The notes under the pieces are model-generated. The model saw nothing but the letters and a program-made list of their open reading frames with translations. It had not been told where the DNA came from and ran no database searches. DNA of 64,000 bases, taken from the NCBI GenBank assembly GCA_000611775.1, contig KK106984.1, forward strand, positions 3,133,088-3,197,087. The letters are read 5' to 3'. The DNA comes from Umbilicaria muhlenbergii (Eukaryota > Ascomycota > Lecanoromycetes > Umbilicariales > Umbilicariaceae). How positions within the stretch are numbered: the stretch's first letter is position 1; each line of letters begins with the position of its first letter. The position numbers were made by a program, and so were the translations under genes. Below, piece after piece: positions 24,190 to 35,633 of the stretch.

Positions 24190-25500
24190 CTTATGATTTT
24201 ATGTTATGTTAATTAATTATAACTTATTAAGTTTAATAGCTTAAGTGATACTTGCTTATTAATTCAACATCTTGTGCTGCAGCTGAGGAAGAAATTCTCA
24301 TTAACATTTTTTTATCACTGAGAGCCTGATCAGTTCTGAGTGCAGCATTAATTATATTTAAAGCATGAAGCTGAGCCTCTGTGAGAAGAGATAAAGGAGA
24401 GAAGAAGAAAAAAATTTTCAATGATAATTTTAAAATAATGATAAAAAGTTTTTAAGCAGATAGTTTTGTTATGATCTTAATATCATTATCAGAGCTGTCA
24501 TCAAGGTTGATAACATTATCATTCAACTTCAAAGTGATAATCTTGTTCATAAATTCTTTGAAAGTAGATTTGCTCTTCATTTTAAATTTAATGAAAACAG
24601 TTAAGTATAACTCTTCTGTTGACTGAGAATTCTACTTACTTTATTAAGTGTTATAATAATTATCATATTCTTCATTTATTGATGTTCTTGTAATCTTGTC
24701 TTCAATACTCTCAGTGATTTTAACTTTGCATTAAAATTTCAAGAATTGTATGACTTCCTCTTCTTGAACTCTTCACATAAAATGCTTCAACTGTTGAGGT
24801 CTGTCAATGCAGCAACAGCATTCATCACATGATTCTCTGTGTACAAAAGTTTAATAATGCCTTGTGATAACAGGTGCCTGATATGAGCTCAGATGAAGTT
24901 AACATAATGTTAAATAAAGTGCATTTACAGATGATTGATCCTCACAACATAACAAAATGCATTAATGTCAATGACATTAAAAGCATTCTGCAGGTCATAA
25001 AGTAAGATGTGAGAATTCATTTTTAAAACTGACATATTGAGGTGATGTCTTAAAATAGAATATAGAGTTAAATGTTTAAATTTTATAAATGATAAGAATT
25101 ACTTTTTGATGATAGATGAGATTTTCATGACATGTTATTAATGATGAGGAATTTGTTGAGGATGTTGACTGCATTTATTAAGAATGCTGACAGTATTGTG
25201 AGATGAGGTAATTAAGTGAAGTAACAGAAAAAAGCAGAATGCATGATTTTACACATCAGTAAATATGCACTCTGAAGTGACATAACATCCTGAAAAAGTA
25301 AAAGATGAAATTAATGAGGCTCATATATATTTATTTAACTCAGTTATTAATTTATATTATTATCCTCACACTTTTTAATGTTCTGATCAGTGTTACTTCA
25401 GTTCAGCACCCTTCAAAATCCCCTCAATTCAACATCAATTAATCATGAATGCATCATTCAGTTTAGTTAGTTATTTAGCCGCTGTTAGAATTAATCAGTG
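24190..25500 (-). repeat. Family C repeat, remainder of copy C2
   Basis: Continues the C unit that E2 interrupted at 9431. The minus strand shows the shared coding-like block at 24233-24421 (ALRTDQALSDKKMLMRISSS), then a second conserved block near 24490-24590 (MNKIITLKLNDN) also found in C3 near 25960-26040. No family can be assigned. The distal part to about 25500 is AT-rich, with homology to 26100-26450. Confidence 0.5.
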
Positions 25501-25539
25501 TCACATTTCTCATGACATTGACTGTGCTTTAAGCATACT

Positions 25540-26450
25540 GACAGCCTCATCCTTCACCCCTCTCTTCAAGTCAACAGATGACTTAATGTTTATCAGATGC
25601 TTTAAAAATCTGTGATTAAAAATCTCATGACAGTGAGTTTGTAATCCTGTGTTATATTAATCAACTGTAGTCCCTCAAGTTTAATAACTTAAGTGATACT
25701 TGCTTGTAAATTTAACACCTTGTGCTGCAGCTGAAGAAGAAATTCTTATTAACACTTTTTTATCACTGAGAGCTTAATCAGTCCTGAGTGCAGCATTAAT
25801 TATATTTAAAGCATGAAGCTGAGCCTCTATGAAGAAGAATGAAGAAGAGAAGAAGAAAAAAGTTTATAATAATAATTTTAAAATAATGATGAAAAGTCTT
25901 TGAGTGAATGATTCTACTATGATCTTGATATTGTTATCAGAGTCATCATTGAGGTTGATAACACTATTGTTCAACTTTAAAATGATAATCTTGTTCATGA
26001 TTTATTTGAAAGTTGATATGCTTCTCACTTTGAATTTAATGAAATTAATTAAGCAGGAGTCTTCTGTTGTCTGAGAATATTATTTATTTTATTAAGTGTG
26101 ATAATGACAGTCATGTTTTTCATTCATTAATATTCTCATAATTTTGTCTTCAACACACTCAGTGTCTTTAGCTTTGCATCAGAATTTTAAGAATTATATG
26201 ATTTTTCTTCTTTGAACTTGTCACATAAAGTGCTTCACTTATTCAGGTCTGTCAGTGCTGCAACAGCATTTGTCACATGATTCTTTATGTACAGGAGCTT
26301 GATAATGCCTTGCAGCAACAAGTACTTAATATGAACTTAAGTGAAGCTTGTGTAATGTTAAATGTGATACATTTGCAGATGAGTGATCCTCATAATATAA
26401 TAAAACATGTTAATGTTAATGATATTAAAAAAGTTTCATAAATCATGAGA
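25540..26450 (-). repeat. Family C repeat, copy C3
   Basis: Third copy, starting at cagcctcatccttcacccct near 25545. It shows the same order of blocks as C2: the RTDQALSD-like segment near 25730-25800, the MNKII-like segment near 25960-26040, and a distal block to about 26440. It is diverged mainly by transitions, and no intact long frame remains. Confidence 0.5.
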
Positions 26451-26822
26451 GATCTGATCAAGGTTCTTGTTTAACTTTAAACATTTCAGCATGATGTGAT
26501 TTTAAGTTTTTTACAGTGTTGAATATACGTTTGATTTAAAATGAAATGATATACGTATGTTGATAATAATCTGATGATTTCATGAAAGGTCAAAGTTGAA
26601 TGTGATGATTTAGTTCAGTTATTTAAGAGCTCAGTTTATCAGCTTTGATCAGGTGACTCAACATCAACAAATTTAATATATTAAATATTCAGTTTTTCAG
26701 TGATGTGTTTTATGAATCACTTATCATTCATTACTTTGTATTATACCTGTAAGTATATTAGTGTGTGAACAATAGTGATGCACAAGCAGTACTTTCATAC
26801 ATCATTGATGTAATACTAAACC
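26451..26822. other. AT-rich DNA left of D1, nothing recognisable
   Basis: About 370 bases with no open frame of note, no TIR or LTR. It is the left half of the target into which D1 inserted; the right half resumes at 33158. Confidence 0.5.
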
Positions 26823-29800
26823 TGTCAGGACTATGCAGATTATGAATTAATGCATGTGTTTTAACAGCTGACATTTAGCTACAGAGAAGAATTCTAGTCT
26901 AAGAAGCAAAAAAAAGAAAGAGCATGAAGATTAAAGTTTTTATGTGCACATTAAGCTCATTAGTTTAAATCACTGCTAACTCATTCAGTCATTCAGTGCT
27001 AACTCATTCCGTTGTTCAGTTCAGTACATAGTTCAGATCATTCAGTTCAACATTTAAATTATTCAGTTCAGTTTAATGTTTAAGTGTAAACCTGACATTA
27101 TCCTCTTCTCTGTTTAATGAGCTTCATGAGCTGATCATTTACTTTTTCTGCCTTGTCTTTGATACATTCAGTGACTCAGTCAGCTTGTTTGAGTACCTTT
27201 CATGAAACACCTCTTTCAGTTTAAGTGAGTGTTTAAATTCATCAGCATTGTATCAGGTCTTGTCAGGTGAGTACTTTTTTCATGTCACTCAGTACTGTAA
27301 TTTATTTTTTCATCAACAGTTATCATTAATCTGTTCAACTTCTTATTTCAGTTCAGCCTGTTCAGTTATTACTGATGATGGTGGTGATTCAATTTGTTCA
27401 GGCAAAGGATCATTCACAGCAAGTTGTAATAAAAACATGTGAAATACAGAGTGTATTTCATTAATTCAAGCAGTTCAAGTTCATATGTTTGAGCTGATAT
27501 TTTCTTCTTGATTCAAAAAGGTCCTTCATTCTTGTGATTCAGCTTTTTGAATAAATGAGTCATTCAAATGTTCTTTATTAATAATCATATCAAGTCACTC
27601 ACTTGATATACTGAGATTAATATTTAAATTCTGTTCATGAAATCTTCCTGCTGAAGTTGTGCTGCTGTTATATTCTCTTGTAACATCACATGTAGAACCT
27701 TCATATGATTCATTATGAAATCAGCTTTTTCTTTCAGAATTTGTTCTCTTATCAGCAGTGAGGTGATCAATCATTCAAGGTTGAAGCTTATTCAGGAGTG
27801 ATATTCTTTATTCACAAAGAATGATGAAACTTTGATGAAGTTAAAATCTGCATTGTTGGCTGCAAACTCAGTCATTAATAATTATTTAACTCAGTCATCT
27901 TGCTGATAATTCACAAACACTCTGAGGTAGTGTTTGACATTCATATTTACATTTTCAGACTGCCTGTCTGTCTCTGAATGAAAAGCAGTTGAAGGTTTCA
28001 ATCTGATTTAAAGTCATTCACATAAGTACTTTCAGAGTAATATTACAAATTGTGATCCTCAGTCTGATGTAATTGTCTGTGATAATTCATGAAATCTTCA
28101 TATATTTCAGAGCAGGAGTTTAATAATGTATTCAGTTAATATTTCCTCTTCTTTATCTGTTGAGCAAGGAATATAATGTCTTTTCTTAATTAATCTGCAA
28201 ATGACTGTCAGGATTGTGTTGAACCCTTCACTTTCAAATAACCTGATAATCAAGTTGAGTGAAATATCTTGTCATGAATAATTTAAAATTGAAAGTGATT
28301 TCAAGGCTTCTTGATACTGCTCATTCATGTTCTTTGTTCAGCGGCAGATGTGATAATTTTGAACAAAATGACTGACTGTTCAGTTCATTCAGAGTTAATA
28401 GTAGGATCATGCAAGTATTTTTAATGTCTTTTGATGTCTTATATATTCTGCAACCAGTTGTTCATGTGCTTCTTGAATCAGTCAGAGTCATAGCTCATTC
28501 TTATCTGAATCATTATTAATATCTGAGACTCATACATGTTCTTGATAAAGCAGTCAGCCTGTGTCCTCAGTGCAGTCATTGAGAGAGATCTTTGTTGAAT
28601 GTCTTGCTTTGATTCATAATAAGTTTAAAATTTCCTGGCAGAAATCATCTGCTTTCACATAACAGGTAATCAACTCATCTAAAGTTTCATTCAGAGCCTG
28701 TTTAGTTGAATCATTCAGAGCTGATTCAGCTGATTCATTCAAGGCTGATTCATTCAGATCATTCAGATTGTTCAAAGCTTGTTCAGCTGATTTTAAAAGC
28801 TGAGGAGCTTTTTTCTTTTGTTCATTAATAATATGTGAGTCTAGGTAGTGACTCAGTAGTATGATTTAAGATTAATATTATAATCACTCATCATCCTCAT
28901 TCTTCTTTAATCAGTCACTTAAGCATTTAATGAATGTGTTCACCTTTTCATTTTCCTTGCCTGTTTAGTAAGTGATCACAAAGTTGAATTATGAAAGAAA
29001 TTCAACTCATTTAACTTGTCTGTGAGTCAGCTTCTTGATCATTATAAAGTACTTCAAAGCTTTATAATCTGTTAAGATTTAAATCAGATCCTCTGTTCCT
29101 GCTAATTCAGCACATCATTCCTTTAAACTTTAAATGATAGTCAACAATTCTTTGTCATAAATTTCATAATTGCATTCAGCTGATATGAGTTTCTTAAAGA
29201 AAAATGTCATTGAATGCATTAATTTCTGATCATCTTTCTGTGATAGTACTCCTGTGGATATCAGATCAGATGAATCACATTCAAGATAACATGTTTAAGT
29301 TTGATCAAAGTGTTGTAATATTAACATGTTAATCAATCAGTTCTTTAGTTCACTAAAAGTTTGAAGACACTGTTCAGTTTACATATTAAATGATATGTTC
29401 TTGCCTGTCAATCTGATTAAAGACTTTGTGATTTTAAAATATCTCTCTATGAATTGCTGATAAAAGTTGCAAAAACCTAGAAATGCTTGTAGCTGTTTCA
29501 GGTTGATTGATACTTCTCAGGTTTTAAAGACTGTGATCTTTTCAGAATTCACTCAGATATCATGATGTCTTATGATCAGTTTTAAATATTAAGTTTCAGT
29601 CTTGTGAAATTCATACTTCTTGATTTCAGCTTGTAAATTTATCTTTCTCAGCTGTTTTAAAACAGTTCAAACATGAGTTTAATGTTCAGACAGGGATTCT
29701 GAATAGATCAGGATATCATTCAAATATGTTATACAACATGTGTTCAATAAATTGAATAATATATTGTTGATAAAGTGCTGAAAGGTGACTGATTTGTTAA

Positions 29801-30080
29801 TGAGTCTGAAAGGTAAGACCTTATATTTGTAAAAGTCATGCCTTGTTTAAAAGATGATCAGGTCTTCAGATTCAGGATTCATTCATATGTGATGAAATGC
29901 CTGTTGTATATTGATTTTGATGAAGTATTTTGTCTTTGAAATCTGAGTCAGGGTTTCCTCAATTAAAGATAATGAGTATCAGTCTTTCTTCATAATTGAA
30001 TTCAGCTTTCAGTAGTTGATGCACAGTCATAAAGACTCATCTTTCTTTTGTATAAACAGAATCAGTGAGGCTACTGATGA

Positions 30081-30338
30081 TTAACTGACTTCAATGAAAT
30101 CCTTTTGCAAGTTGTCTTCTATGTAGTTCTTCACTGTTATCAGTTCTTCATGTGACATATTGTAAAAAGGTGTGTATCTGAGCTTTTGCTCATCCTCAAG
30201 AACAATTTTGTAATCATAAAGTTGATGCAGAGGGAGTTCATTTGCAGTCTTTTTAGAAAAGACATCAATCAGGTCATGATATTCAGAAGAAAGAATCACC
30301 TTGATATTTAATTCATTTAACTTTAGTTCAGAGTTCAA
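30081..30338 (-). pseudogene. Reverse transcriptase N-terminal remnant of D1
   Basis: 85 open codons that match the start of Ty3/Gypsy RT: EYHDLIDVFSKK, ELPLHQLYDYKI, YNMSHEEL and a final Lys/Phe-rich block before the palm. It belongs to D1 pol, and the D2 counterpart is at 38799-39224. Fossil. Confidence 0.8.
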
Positions 30339-30943
30339 TGCTTCTTTAATCTGTCAGATAAAGATAACAAAGATTTTATTATCTTTCTTCATATTTAATG
30401 CAAATGATGCTGCATCAATCATCTTGATATTAACTGTATGTGAGGAGTTATTACCTTTTGATGTAAAAACTGATTCAGAATTCTTTGTGATGAATTTCTT
30501 CAAAATCTGATAAGTTTTCAGTGATTCAGGTTCAATTGTTCAATTTGTTTGTTCATTCAGTTCTTTATTCAGTTTTATTCATTTGGTGTTCAGTTCTTCA
30601 TTCAGTGAGAAAATCACTACTCAGTTCACAGGGTTGATTAAAATTCAGATGTGATTCATTCAAGAGAATCTTAATATAATGTCAGGATCTTTCATATCTA
30701 CAATCATCATGAGGATGAGTCACTGAGAATGACTGCAGACCTTCATAATTGAATAAATCACATGTGTAACTCATCTCACTGTCTTTTTCTGAAAATCATG
30801 TAAGGTTCAGAGCTTTGGCAATGATACTGCCTTAATTTCAGATCATTCAATCAGAGTCTTTGTCAGGTTAGCATTAATGAATGCATATTTAATTGACTCA
30901 GTATCAAGTAAGGCTTTGACTCATAACTTGACTTCATTCAGAG

Positions 30944-31358
30944 TGTTAAGGCTCCTACATTATAGTATTAGCAAAGTATGCAGTGCAAGCATACACATGA
31001 TACTGCTCACCTTGCTCACCTGTTGAGTATGCTGAGCATGAAGTGTTACATCATGTTGCTCACCTTGCTCATCATGATGAGCATGATGAGTACACTGAGC
31101 ACATGAGTCTCTTATAGTTTATATAATCACAGGTAGATCCATAGTTAGGAGCTCATGCTCAACTCATGTATTAAATGCAATCTCTTAAGTTTATGACTAT
31201 TAGTTCCCTCACTTGGTCTTAACCCTAAGTTCATTATATGATCATGATAGTTTATTGAACCTTGTCTAGTTCATTGAACCTTGTCTAGTTCATTGAATCA
31301 TACTTATAGTTCACTGAATGATAATATTACTTCAGTCATTATGACATCACCTGTTACA
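30944..31358 (+). mobile_element. Solo LTR of family A inside D1
   Basis: 415 bp reading TGTTAAGG...CCTGTTACA. The 5-bp duplication cagag is present at 30939-30943 and 31359-31363. Sister element D2 keeps the uninterrupted target near 39660-39690 (cattcagagtgagtttgca), which proves the insertion and its limits. Family A was therefore active after D1 settled. Confidence 0.93.
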
Positions 31359-32749
31359 CAGAGTGAGCTTGCAATTCATTTTAAATAATGTTTAAGTGAA
31401 CAGAATGTCTTCATTGATCATTAATGCTGATATCATAAGAAGATTATCATCATTTCTTATCATGACTTTGATAAGAGAACACCTTTTCCTGAATCTGATT
31501 CAAAATCAGAATCAGAATCAGATATGATTCATTGCACATGTCTTAATGTTAAAGTTTCTTTCTTTTTGTTCTTGTTTAAATAATTTAAGGTGAGGTGTTC
31601 TTGTTCATTATATTTAAAATAATGTTCTTTCTTCATCTGTTGTTCTTTGGCGGCGTCTGAGTGTGATGTTCAGTTCAGTATTCAGGGAACTGATTCAGTG
31701 ATCATTCAAGTAGTTGATTTTAAGATCTTAATAAAATGTTCAGTCCTTGTATGAGTTTAACTTGTGATGAGGAGTGTTTAATTCAGTTGAGGTCTGCTGA
31801 TTTTCTTTGCATCAAGCAGTCATAAAGTCTGATTGATTCATTAACAGTGCTTGATGAGTTTATAAAGATCTTCAGGTCTGTTGTCATCAGTGTTTAATTA
31901 TCATTAAATGATGTTGTTCACCTTGTTCAGAAGTTCTCCTATTCAGTATAAATCAAGGAACTCATTCAGTTCAGTAACATATCATTGAAAATCAACTCAA
32001 AAGAATGAAAAGTCTTTGAATTCTTAATAAAGCTTGCAGAATTCATCAATGATGATATGTTTTTAATCTGAGTCTCTGTAGATTCAGGTCAAATGTTCTA
32101 GCAGTTTAATAATGTTCAAATAAGCTGTTCAGGATGCTGAATTCATTTGAGGCCTTATGTGTTTGACAGAGTCACCCTCAACTTTTATTTTCATGTATGT
32201 TATCTTCATCTGTTTAATGAAGTATTATTCATTCATTGCTAGTAGGTAGTTTCTAATCTTTGTTACTCATTCATCATATTTTGAATGATCACTGAAGAAC
32301 ATCAACAGATTAAAGAGTTTTAATAATTTAAAGTTGAATGATCCTTCAACTGTGAGTCAAGGAGAATCAGGTCAGAGAGTGCTTATAATTATGATTCTTT
32401 ATTCAAGGTATGTTATCACATCAACTTGTTTAATAACTTTTTTTTTCAGTTTCTTGTTCTTATCCTTCATTCTTTCAAAGTCTGCTTGTAGTTCTTCATG
32501 TGCCTTTATAATGGTGTTGATTTCATTCAAAGACTGCTCATAATCAGTGATTAATTGTCAGAGAGTAATCATTGCTTCAGAGGAATGTTCTTGTAAAAGA
32601 TTAATCAAGATCTCTACAGTTGAAGTGATCAAGATCTGATCAATCAGGTTTTCATTCAGGATGAATTGTTCATTATTTAAAGAAGTCAACAAAGACTCTC
32701 TGATTTGTGAGTAAACTTCACTACTGATTTCTTTAATCATCATGACTGA

Positions 32750-32835
32750 GTTCTGATTCTGATTTTGATTTTGATTTTAATTTTAATTTTAATTTTAATT
32801 TTGATTCTGGTTCTGATTTTGATTCTGGTTCATTC
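32750..32835. repeat. TGATTT/TAATTT hexamer microsatellite in D1 gag
   Basis: Runs of tgattt, taattt and tctggt steps of six bases near the 5' end of gag. D2 holds a much shorter version at 41054-41090. In the sense frame it would code for alternating Asn/Glu/Ser-rich residues. Confidence 0.7.
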
Positions 32836-33157
32836 AGGTTGCCTTGCAGCAGGAGATAAAGAAAGAGATTAAAATAATATTAAAACTATGCAGATTATGA
32901 ATTAATGTATGTGTTTTAACAGCTGACATTTAGTTACAGAGAAGAATTCTAGTTTAAGAAGCAAAAGAAAGAAAGAGCATAAAGATTAAAGTCTTTATGT
33001 GCACATTAAACTCACTAATTTAAATTGCTGTTAACTCATTCAGTCATTCAGTGTTAACTCATTTGGTCATTCAGTTCAGTACATAGTTCAGATCATTCAG
33101 TTCAACATTCAGATTATTCAGTTCAGTTCAATATTCAGGCGTAAACCTGACAAAACC

Positions 33158-35633
33158 CTTATGAAGATAATGTGAATTACTACTTTTTTAAGATTTTATC
33201 ATGAGTTCTACTTATTTAGCAATGTAGAACACTGTTTATAATATCATATTTATTAACATCACAGTGATTCAAGCTTGAATCAATTATAAAAACATTAATT
33301 TGTGCAGAGTTATATTTAAAATAATCACCTCTTATCATTTTCAATATCATCAGCCTCTTCATCATTCAGTCTCTCAAATGATTCATTGTATGCTTCATCA
33401 TATTACTCATTCTCTGAAACATCATCTCTGAGCAAGCTTAACAAGATCTTATTTTTTAACAGTATAACTTTATCAACTGTGACTGTCTCATCATTACTTG
33501 TGTCTTTGAGGTCAGATTCATCCTCAATAATATTCACAGCTGATACAGTTCTTTTCATTCTCTTGATCTTATTAAATCTTTCTCTCAGCTCAGTCTTAAT
33601 TGCAAATCATCACCTCACAGAGACTTGTTTCACTTTGATTGTTACATCTTAAATATTTATAAAGCTGATGATATTAATCTCAGCACATTTAAATCTTATA
33701 GTCTTAAAAGCTTCTTCATTAAGAATGATCTCACACTTTGAACCTGATGACAGTATTTAAATGACAGTGTAAGCATATCACAGTCATTTGCAGTTCATCT
33801 TGATACAGTAAACTGAAACCTTCTTGAATTAAATAAAGAAATCTCAACTGACTCATTTATTCTTCTTGACATTAAGTGATGACATGAAGAGCTTTAACAT
33901 TTCTCTGCTTTAAAGAAATTCATAATGATCCTTAAAAATAAAGGTACAGGTTTCAACACAATAGTAAATCTTCAAATTCTTGTTGATGTATTCAGTGATA
34001 TAAGTTGATTTAAAAAATGCACTGTAGTTGCTTCTGTCAGCTGACACAAATTACTCATACTGTGTGAATGTTTCATGTGCAAAGAATCATTGAGCTGCAT
34101 TGAGAAGATGATTTAAATAATTGAAATCTTAATATATGTTGTAGCTAGTATCTGCTGATGATATTCAGGTCAAGTGTAGGATCTCAGAGACATGACTGAA
34201 CTCAATTTTATTAAATATGCGCTGATTGATGTTCATGACAATGAAAATGATGACAGTGCTCTTTTTAAGTTTTCAGCCTTTTATGATCTCTCATCATGCA
34301 GCTGATTCTTTAAATGAATAGAGACTCAACTGTGAATCATATTATAATGACAGAGAGTTTAATACCTCAAAGCAATGTAAAAATGTAGCAGTGATCAGCT
34401 TGTTGTGATCACAGAGAATAATAAAAAGTAGAGTTGAGTCTTGATTGATAAAAGTCATCTGAATATGTGATGCAGCACATGAATTGTCTCTTTAAACTGC
34501 TTAATAGTCATTGAGTTCCTCAGCGTCTATTAGGAGCACATGCTCATGCAGAAAATAATATATTTAAATTTAAAACCCTTAATTAATTGATATCTTCAGA
34601 CTCTTTTCATGATATTATATATTTATGTCATTTAGTTTTATAATCCTGGTCTGAACATCATCTGATAGGGTGTTATATTCAGGGTAGAATTTCATGTTTA
34701 AAGAAAAGTTATTAAGTGAAGTGTTGTCCTTGACTTTCTTCTTTGCAGTGTTTATCAGCTTTTTCAATGCAGAGTTCTTAGCTGTGATTTATTCATGCTG
34801 TGAAAAGAGCTCAAGCTTGAAGCTTTGTGTGTTGAGCACTTCTTTGACAAGCTGCTGTCATATATCATGATATGTGATATTCTTAAACATGATTTTTTAT
34901 GTCACTTGTGCTGCTTTTGTTGCTCTTGTTGTTCATGTTACCTGTGTTACTCATGTTACTCATGTTGCTCATGTTGCTTATGTTACTCATGTTGCCTGTG
35001 TTGCTCTTTTCACTCTTTTCATTCTTTTCACTCTTCTTGTTTTTTTATTCTTCTTGTTGATTTCAGTTTTTTTATTAATTTTGTTGTTGTACTGTCATTC
35101 TTTTGTTGTTGTTAATTGATCTTTTGAGGTGACAAGAATCATGTTTACTGTCATGAAGTTAATTTAATCTTAAATGAAAAAACCTTTTCATTATGATAAT
35201 TAAATCATCATGACTTCATCACTCACTCTCATCACTCACCCTCATCATTTATTCTCATCATTTACTTTCATCATTGTGCTCAGTTTCTCATTTAATTGTT
35301 AAAAGATGAACTTGAATATATTTACTCATTATGAAATCTTCTTTTAATTTAACAGAGCTGCTATCATCCTCTTCATCATTTTACTTAATAAATCTTTCCT
35401 TAGTTTTATCTTCTTCACCGTGTCTCAGCTTCTCATATCAGATGCAAGATAATACATCATTTTAATTTTAAACATCTTAAGATGAGCCTCCTGTGAAATG
35501 ATGACAAGTTGAGAGTTGAACCTCTTTTATGAATGACTTTAACAAACTGTTATACATTCTGAACCTTTTTCATAATTGATATTAAACATTTCAATCTCTG
35601 TTGAAGACTCTGATCACAAATTGAACTGATCAC
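33158..35633. other. Unclassified AT-rich tract between D1 and D2
   Basis: About 2.5 kb without LTRs, TIRs or a recognised protein. Long stretches of the minus strand (about 34560-33400) have coding-like composition, suggesting a mutated transposon or gene, but I could not assign it to hAT, Mutator, CACTA, KDZ, Crypton or Helitron. 34900-35060 is a degenerate tgttactcatgttgctc microsatellite that gives false Cys-rich frames, and 35215-35280 repeats catcactcactctcatc. It is the right-hand half of the D1 target. Confidence 0.45.

Larger units (their letters stand above)
26823..33152 (-). mobile_element. D1: family D Ty3/Gypsy chromovirus, broken
   Basis: Transcribed leftward. The LTRs are 26823-27097 and 32878-33152, 275 bp each, ends TGTCAGG...CCTGACA. 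An exact 5-bp duplication aaacc flanks it (26818-26822 and 33153-33157). Parts in minus order: gag about 32750-31650, zinc-knuckle-like region about 31650-31580, protease-to-RT about 31400-29700 (RT N-terminal block open at 30338-30081, with ELPLHQLYDYKI), RNase H about 29450-28950, integrase about 28900-27550, chromodomain about 27350-27180. A solo LTR of family A sits inside at 30944-31358. The LTRs differ at very roughly a tenth of positions, mostly transitions. It is a fossil with many breaks. Confidence 0.88.

Noticed and set aside
34825-35119. Two overlapping Cys-rich or Val/His-rich ORFs
   Set aside because: Both are frames of a degenerate tgttactcatgttgctc microsatellite.
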